The notes beneath the pieces are model-generated. The model saw only the letters and a list, made by a program, of their open reading frames with translations, made no database searches and was not told the DNA's origin. 9,845 bases of DNA from an uncultured Collinsella sp. (lineage in GTDB: Bacteria > Actinomycetota > Coriobacteriia > Coriobacteriales > Coriobacteriaceae). A program made the position numbers and the translations under genes. Every line of letters begins with the position of its first letter. Positions within the stretch are counted from its first letter, which is position 1. Location: NCBI GenBank assembly GCA_900754435.1, contig CAAECT010000087.1, forward strand, positions 1-9,845, written 5' to 3'. Shown in pieces: positions 6,167 through 9,845 of this stretch.

Positions 6167-6196
6167 TTTACCGCAGCCTTAGCTCTCAGCTAATGA
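6167..6196 (+). promoter_or_regulatory. candidate promoter of the lipoprotein gene
   Basis: TTTACC (6167-6172) and TAATGA (6191-6196) are spaced by 18 nt, a moderate sigma-70-type match. The -35 sequence is the same as in the amidohydrolase promoter candidate. A perfect dyad, TTAGCT-CTC-AGCTAA (6179-6193), fills the spacer and overlaps the -10, so it could be an operator. Transcription would start near 6203, placing the hairpin at 6208-6261 at the very 5' end of the mRNA. Confidence 0.4.
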
Positions 6197-6207
6197 ATTC
6201 AAGTTCA

Positions 6208-6261
6208 ATCCTTCCTACGATGTGCTGTGTGCCGGCACGGTAGCCGGATCGTAGGAAGGAT
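6208..6261 (+). promoter_or_regulatory. perfect 14-bp inverted repeat whose 3' arm contains the lipoprotein ribosome binding site
   Basis: ATCCTTCCTACGAT (6208-6221) is the exact reverse complement of ATCGTAGGAAGGAT (6248-6261). A second stem, CCGGC (6232-6236) with GCCGG (6243-6247), stacks directly on the 3' arm with a 6-nt loop, leaving a 10-nt bulge on the 5' side. The Shine-Dalgarno sequence AGGAAGGA (6253-6260) is completely base-paired in this fold and the start codon follows 3 nt later. This looks like a translation-blocking mRNA hairpin; a protein-binding DNA dyad is the alternative. Confidence 0.75.
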
Positions 6262-6263
6262 GC

Positions 6264-6809
6264 ATGATGAAAAAGCTCGAAAACGAAGTGCTGCTGAGCC
6301 GTCGCGCTGCACTGGGCGCATTCGCCACCGTCGCCTTGGGGACTGCCGGTCTTCTTGCCGGTTGTGGTAGCGATAAGGCGACCGTCACCGAGGACGCTGG
6401 CGATGGCGACAAGAAGGAAGAGGCGAAGAAGGAAGAGCAGTCTACGACTGACCTGGCGGTTGGTGCGACGGTGACCACGACTGCCGGTCTTTCCGTCGTT
6501 GTCGATTCCGTCCAGCCCGGCCTCACAAATTATGACGGTTCGACCATGACGGGCATTCACGTCACGTACGTCAACAATGGCGATGAGGGCGCAGATTACA
6601 ACATCTACGACTGGAAGGGCGAGGACGCCAACGGCGCTCAGCAGAATCAGGGTTACTACAGCGAGGGCTCCGATGAGCTACAGTCTGGGACCCTTGCCGC
6701 TGGTGGCTCTGTGGCGGGCAATATCTACTTTGATGGCGATATCAAGAAGGTACTGTATTTTGCCAACATGTTTGATAAGTCTGCCACTGCAAGCTGGGTG
6801 TTGGCCTAG
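6264..6809 (+). CDS. Tat-type lipoprotein with a probable Ig-like domain, function unknown
   Basis: The 181-aa product starts with a twin-arginine motif (SRRAALG, residues 12-18), a hydrophobic run and the lipobox LLAGC, giving lipid-modified Cys34 after cleavage. It should therefore be exported and anchored on the outer face of the membrane. Residues 38-62 are a charged, low-complexity spacer rich in Asp, Glu and Lys. From about 65 onward the pattern (VVVDSVQPG, GIHVTYVNNGDE, SGTLAAGGSVAGNIYFDGD) is that of the small beta-sandwich domains found in many Gram-positive lipoproteins (DUF4352/DUF5067-like); the exact family is uncertain. ATG codons at 6264 and 6267 are both possible. Its ribosome binding site lies in a hairpin. 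The HTH gene starts 39 nt downstream, and the order suggests an extracellular sensor or partner for the kinase at the end of the cluster, which is inference. Confidence 0.85.
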   Translation: MMKKLENEVLLSRRAALGAFATVALGTAGLLAGCGSDKATVTEDAGDGDKKEEAKKEEQSTTDLAVGATVTTTAGLSVVVDSVQPGLTNYDGSTMTGIHVTYVNNGDEGADYNIYDWKGEDANGAQQNQGYYSEGSDELQSGTLAAGGSVAGNIYFDGDIKKVLYFANMFDKSATASWVLA

Positions 6810-6848
6810 CATGTCGCTACCGTTGCGCCGTATGGGAGGTGAAGTCGT

Positions 6849-7271
6849 ATGCCCGATAAAAAGCTGACCGAGGAGTTGCTCAATGAGCTTCTCGACGCGC
6901 CAAACATTGATGACTATATCAAAGAACACGACTTTGCCGCCCCGTCGCTTTCGGACTACCTGAAGCAGCTACTGCAGGAAAAGGGCTTGGAGCGCTCGCG
7001 CGTGGTCCGTATGGCCGATCTCAATGAGACCTTTGGCTATCAGATCTTTACCGGTGCGCGTCATCCGAGTCGCAATAAGGTGCTGCAGATTGCCTTTGCG
7101 ATGGCGCTGACGCTCAAAGAGACCAACCGTGCGCTGACGGCTGCCGGGGTAAGCGTCCTTAACTGCAAGGACCGCCGCGATGCGATTATCATCTTTTGCA
7201 TCGATCGCGGGTGCAGTCTCCAAAAGGTCAACGAGGAACTGTATCGCTTTGGCGAGGAGACGGTGAGTTAG
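6849..7271 (+). CDS. small helix-turn-helix (XRE-like) protein
   Basis: This 140-aa protein has an acidic N-terminus (TEELLNELLDAPNIDDYIKEHDF, residues 7-29), then LSDYLKQLLQEKGLERSRVVRMADLNETFGYQIFTGARHPSRNKVLQIAFAMALTL, about residues 34-88. The spacing there is that of an XRE/Cro-type HTH with the recognition helix near ETFGYQIFTG. The C-terminal part (NCKDRRDAIIIFCIDRGCSLQKVNEELYRFGEE) is helical. A strong GGGAGGTGA lies 7 nt before ATG 6849. It sits between the lipoprotein and the Ser/Thr kinase genes. I infer it may be a regulator or a substrate of the kinase; no direct evidence is visible. It has no transmembrane segment, so it is cytoplasmic. Confidence 0.82.
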   Translation: MPDKKLTEELLNELLDAPNIDDYIKEHDFAAPSLSDYLKQLLQEKGLERSRVVRMADLNETFGYQIFTGARHPSRNKVLQIAFAMALTLKETNRALTAAGVSVLNCKDRRDAIIIFCIDRGCSLQKVNEELYRFGEETVS

Positions 7272-7321
7272 CGGCTGATATCTGAGCCGGTAGAGCTGTC
7301 GAACAACGATGCAAACGAGCG

Positions 7322-7351
7322 GGGCGCGGATGCCATGGGGTGTCTGCGCCC
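7322..7351 (+). promoter_or_regulatory. strong RNA hairpin just before the kinase start
   Basis: GGGCGCGGATGCC (7322-7334) pairs with GGTGTCTGCGCCC (7339-7351) over 13 bp including three G-U pairs, around the tetraloop ATGG. No U-run follows, so it is not an intrinsic terminator. It ends 6 nt before ATG 7358 and could limit ribosome access or stabilise a processed mRNA end. If translation began at GTG 7340 it would lie partly inside the coding region. Confidence 0.5.
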
Positions 7352-7357
7352 TGCGCT

Positions 7358-8749
7358 ATGATGGAGGCTATGGATACTCAGAGCCCAACATATTCCGATG
7401 ACGAGCTGACCGCAGCGCTTGCCGAGCACCTGGCGTCGCTCGATCGCGACGACAGCTATCGCGTGGGGCGTGTACTTAAGCGCTCGTCCGTTGAAGCAAC
7501 CGAGCTCGTGTACTTTGAAGGAACCGGCGGTGGTTCGCTCGGCCCCTTTGTCCGTAAACGCATCGATGCTTCGGCTCAAATCGGCGGGGCATACGAGCGT
7601 CTGTTTGCCGCTCAACGGGCGGGCAGACGTTTTGAGCACCTGCCCAGAATCGTCGATTGTCGTCGTGTGGGCGACGAGCTCAACGTGGTTATGGAATACA
7701 TCGAAGGGGAGACGCTCGGGGCGCTGGTGGACCGTCTGGGAGCCACCCCCGATTATGCACGTGAATTGTATCCTGCCCTTTGCGATGCCGTGGGCGAGCT
7801 CCATGCCGGTTTTGCAATGGCGGGGGAGACGTCGGCGCCGGTGATCCATCGCGACCTCAAGCCGTCGAATATCATCGTGACAGGTGCCAACTATACGCCT
7901 GATGACGGCCTGACGTTTTCATCGCTGGTGATTATCGACTTGGGGATCGCGCGCGTATGGCGCGATGGCGCCGATGCCGACACCGTCAAGTTTGGGACAC
8001 GGCCCTATGCGCCGCCCGAACAGTATGGGTTTGGGCAGACGAGTGTGCGCAGCGACGTCTACGAACTTGGCGCTCTGCTGTTCTTCTGCTTGACGGGAGT
8101 CGCCCCTAAACCAGGGCTCGACATGCGCGAGCAATGCGAGGCGCGTGGCATTCCCACTCCACTTGCCGATGCCGTCTGCATGTCGATGGCGCTCGATCCG
8201 GCCAAGCGTTTTGCGAGTGCGGAAGCGTTGGGACGGGCGACGCGCGCGGCATACGATCTGAGTCGCCCCGTGCGGCCTCCTGCGCCTGCGCCTGTCCGTA
8301 CTCCGGCCTCGGAGACGGTGTTGGCGTCCCAAGGGCTCCAGAACCCCGCAGGGCTTCCTAGGCCTGCCGCCTCCGCTGCATGCGGTCTGCTCTCTCGCGT
8401 TCCGGAGTCTCTGGGGCGCATTTGGAATACGCTCGTCTGCTTCTCGCTGCTTGTGTTCTTTGCCGGAAGTCACTTTGCCGTCTTTCACCCCACCGGAGCA
8501 AACCAAAGCTACCCGACGTGGCTTCTCATAATCGAGTATTTTTTCTTTGTCGATGGCCTTATGGTGCTTATGCATTTTGCGCTGCTCGATAAGCGCCGTC
8601 TTCGTCGGCGATTCGCGCTGCTCGACAGCTATCGCGGCAAGAAACTCGCGAAACTCTGGCTCAAGGCATTGGGCGTGCTGCTCCTGTGCATGATCGTCAT
8701 AGTCGCGGTTGCCAATGCGACCGGCGTCGTCGATACCTCCGCTACCTAA
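7358..8749 (+). CDS. membrane-anchored Hanks-type Ser/Thr protein kinase
   Basis: The 463-aa protein has an N-terminal kinase domain (about residues 25-310) and three C-terminal membrane helices (about 355-377, 388-410 and 433-458), separated by a Pro/Ala-rich linker near 310-345. Catalytic motifs are HRDLKPSN with Asp166 and Asn171, the metal-binding motif as DLG (Asp194), GTRPYAPPEQY as activation segment with PPE in place of APE, and SDVYELGALLF. Lys67 in VRKRI is the probable ATP-anchoring lysine. The glycine-rich loop is degenerate: RVLKRSS lacks GxGxxG. There are no PASTA repeats, so it is not a PknB-type wall sensor. The start is uncertain: ATG 7358/7361, ATG 7370 (GGAGG only 2 nt before it) or GTG 7340. 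It is last of the lipoprotein/HTH/kinase run and ends at a terminator. Its signal and substrates are unknown. Confidence 0.9.
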   Translation: MMEAMDTQSPTYSDDELTAALAEHLASLDRDDSYRVGRVLKRSSVEATELVYFEGTGGGSLGPFVRKRIDASAQIGGAYERLFAAQRAGRRFEHLPRIVDCRRVGDELNVVMEYIEGETLGALVDRLGATPDYARELYPALCDAVGELHAGFAMAGETSAPVIHRDLKPSNIIVTGANYTPDDGLTFSSLVIIDLGIARVWRDGADADTVKFGTRPYAPPEQYGFGQTSVRSDVYELGALLFFCLTGVAPKPGLDMREQCEARGIPTPLADAVCMSMALDPAKRFASAEALGRATRAAYDLSRPVRPPAPAPVRTPASETVLASQGLQNPAGLPRPAASAACGLLSRVPESLGRIWNTLVCFSLLVFFAGSHFAVFHPTGANQSYPTWLLIIEYFFFVDGLMVLMHFALLDKRRLRRRFALLDSYRGKKLAKLWLKALGVLLLCMIVIVAVANATGVVDTSAT

Positions 8750-8753
8750 AAGA

Positions 8754-8776
8754 AAAGGGCCCCATTGGGGCCCTTT
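8754..8776. terminator. bidirectional intrinsic terminator between convergent genes
   Basis: AAAGGGCCCC (8754-8763) and GGGGCCCTTT (8767-8776) form a perfect 10-bp stem around ATT. It is A-rich on the left and T-rich on the right, so it can end transcription of the kinase gene (stop at 8749) and, on the other strand, of the coiled-coil wall protein (stop at 8789-8787). The U-tracts are short (3-4), so strength is moderate. Confidence 0.85.
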
Positions 8777-8786
8777 GCAGTTGCAC

Positions 8787-9845
8787 TTAGATGCGGTTCA
8801 TCTGAGCGGCGACTTTGTTGTACCAGTCCTGCCACGTGGGCGGGCAGTACTTTTTGGCTGCTGCCGGGGTAAGGGTGGAGCCGTAGTTGGCGCCCAGATA
8901 GGCAACGTGAGCGGAGATGCCCTCGCTCCAGCTGCCAAAGCTGCGCCAACCGCCGCCACGTGCACTCCAGCCCCAGGCGTTGAAAGAATTGGCGCAATAA
9001 GCACCCTTGGTGCTCTCGATGCAGGCGATGGCGGGGGACCAACGGGGGGCGACACCGGTATTCCAAGCGGCGACGGCAAAGTTATAGCCCTGGCCTGCCA
9101 TGGGGGAGCCGGCGAGATAATTGTCGATGCGGCTCGTCCACTCATTAATGAACGAATCGTAATCGGAACTACCAGTGTTGGCGTTGTTTACCGTGGTGTC
9201 GATGGTGGTGTTGGTGTTGGTGGCCTGGCTGCTGGAATTGCTGCCGCTTACGCCCTCGCCCGAGAGCTTCTCGGCGGCAGCGGCCTTATCGGCCTCAAGC
9301 TTGGCAAGCTCGGCGGCATTTTCCTGCTCGGCTTTTGCCTGTGCCTCGCTGCGGAGCTGCTGGGCCTGCGCCAGCGCATCCTCGGCGTTTTTCTGCTCTG
9401 CCTCAAGCTGAGACTTGGCCTGCTGGAGCTCAGCCTTGTTCTGCTCGAGTTCGGTTTGCATGTTATTGAGCTCTTCGATCTCGTCGACGCTCGAGCTCGT
9501 GATCTGGTTGGTGTATTTGCAGGTCGTGATGAACTCACCCAGGCTCTGCGCGTTGACCAGGAAGCTCACGATGGGATTGGTGCCCTTCTGATACTTGTAC
9601 AGATCGCGCATGGCGGAGCTTGCCTTGGCCTGCTGCTCGGGAAGCTTGGCCTCGATTTCCTCGATGCTTGCCTCATTGGAGTCAATCTGCTTTTGCAGGT
9701 CATCGAGTTTGGTGCGGGCGTCGTTGTAGGCGCTCGTGGCGGCTTCGATCTTCTGCTGGGCTTCGGAAAGCTGGTCCTGCGTTGCCTGCGAGGCGGCATA
9801 CGCCGCAACGGGGGAGAGCATCGGCGTGGCCGTCAGCGCAACGGC
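8787..9845 (-). CDS. secreted coiled-coil cell-wall protein with C-terminal lysozyme-like domain (5' end cut by window)
   Basis: The frame stays open to the window edge, 8 codons beyond the first visible ATG (9821), and reads AVALTATPMLSPVAAYAAS. This is the end of a signal peptide, with cleavage probable after AYA, so the true start lies outside. The mature part has a long coiled coil (about 175 residues from SQATQDQLSEAQQ, rich in Gln, Glu, Lys and Ala). Within it, RDLYKYQKGTNPIVSFLV and SLGEFITTCKYTNQI recall the PcsB/CwlO-type coiled coil that is controlled by FtsEX in other Gram-positives. A Ser/Thr/Asn linker with TNTNTTIDTTVNNAN follows. The C-terminal ~110 residues resemble lysozyme/glucosaminidase-like domains: SPAIACIESTKGAYC with a candidate catalytic Glu, NAWGW, GSWSEGISAHVAYL and YCPPTWQDWYNKVA. 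Peptidoglycan cleavage is likely but not shown. Confidence 0.85.
   Translation of the reverse strand, partial: AVALTATPMLSPVAAYAASQATQDQLSEAQQKIEAATSAYNDARTKLDDLQKQIDSNEASIEEIEAKLPEQQAKASSAMRDLYKYQKGTNPIVSFLVNAQSLGEFITTCKYTNQITSSSVDEIEELNNMQTELEQNKAELQQAKSQLEAEQKNAEDALAQAQQLRSEAQAKAEQENAAELAKLEADKAAAAEKLSGEGVSGSNSSSQATNTNTTIDTTVNNANTGSSDYDSFINEWTSRIDNYLAGSPMAGQGYNFAVAAWNTGVAPRWSPAIACIESTKGAYCANSFNAWGWSARGGGWRSFGSWSEGISAHVAYLGANYGSTLTPAAAKKYCPPTWQDWYNKVAAQMNRI

Noticed and set aside
7272..7290. CGGCT/AGCCG hairpin after the HTH gene as a terminator
   Set aside because: Only 5 bp, an 8-nt loop and no U-run.
7919..8575. Minus-strand open frame of 218 codons opposite the kinase
   Set aside because: It is the shadow of the kinase gene; composition is Arg-rich and low in hydrophobic order, with no family resemblance.
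1..9845. CRISPR arrays, tRNA or rRNA genes, insertion sequences and phage attachment sites
   Set aside because: No regularly spaced direct repeats, transposase or integrase genes, or cloverleaf-like sequence were seen on reading the window; a short tRNA could still be missed by eye.

Overview
The window is GC-rich, densely coding bacterial DNA that looks like an actinobacterial gut anaerobe of the Coriobacteriia type (Collinsella/Olsenella-like). That placement is inference. It rests on the acetylase-type (DapH) lysine/diaminopimelate route, high GC, canonical AGGAG ribosome binding sites, a Tat-type lipoprotein, and a lysozyme-like cell-wall protein with a coiled-coil N-terminus. There is no rRNA or other marker to confirm it.

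Region 1 (1-3720, minus strand) is a lysine/diaminopimelate operon read right to left. It holds a lysine riboswitch leader, a single ORF joining LysA to DapA, dapB overlapping it by 8 nt, and dapH running off the left edge. The products cover the first two committed steps (DapA, DapB), the N-acetylation step (DapH) and the final decarboxylation (LysA). DapA lacks the residues that bind feedback lysine in the E. coli enzyme, so control by the riboswitch may replace enzyme feedback.

Region 2 (about 3720-5052) starts with a compact divergent promoter region. On the plus strand follows an M20D-family amidohydrolase, the best local candidate for the N-acetyl-diaminopimelate deacetylase that the DapH route needs.

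Region 3 (about 5060-6102, plus) is a HigB/HigA-type toxin-antitoxin pair. Its promoter carries a perfect -10 box, a LexA-like dyad and two tight palindromes. A small three-helix membrane protein is attached directly downstream.

Region 4 (about 6103-8749, plus) holds a Tat-type lipoprotein, a small HTH protein and a membrane-anchored Hanks-type Ser/Thr kinase, possibly one signalling unit. The lipoprotein gene is preceded by a perfect 14-bp inverted repeat whose 3' arm contains its Shine-Dalgarno sequence. The kinase gene is preceded by another strong predicted RNA hairpin.

Region 5 (8754-9845) has a bidirectional terminator, then on the minus strand the 3' part of a secreted coiled-coil cell-wall protein with a lysozyme-like domain, running off the right edge.

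The items most worth a second look are the in-frame LysA-DapA fusion with an intact internal ribosome binding site, the hairpin that buries the lipoprotein ribosome binding site, and the lipoprotein/HTH/kinase module.
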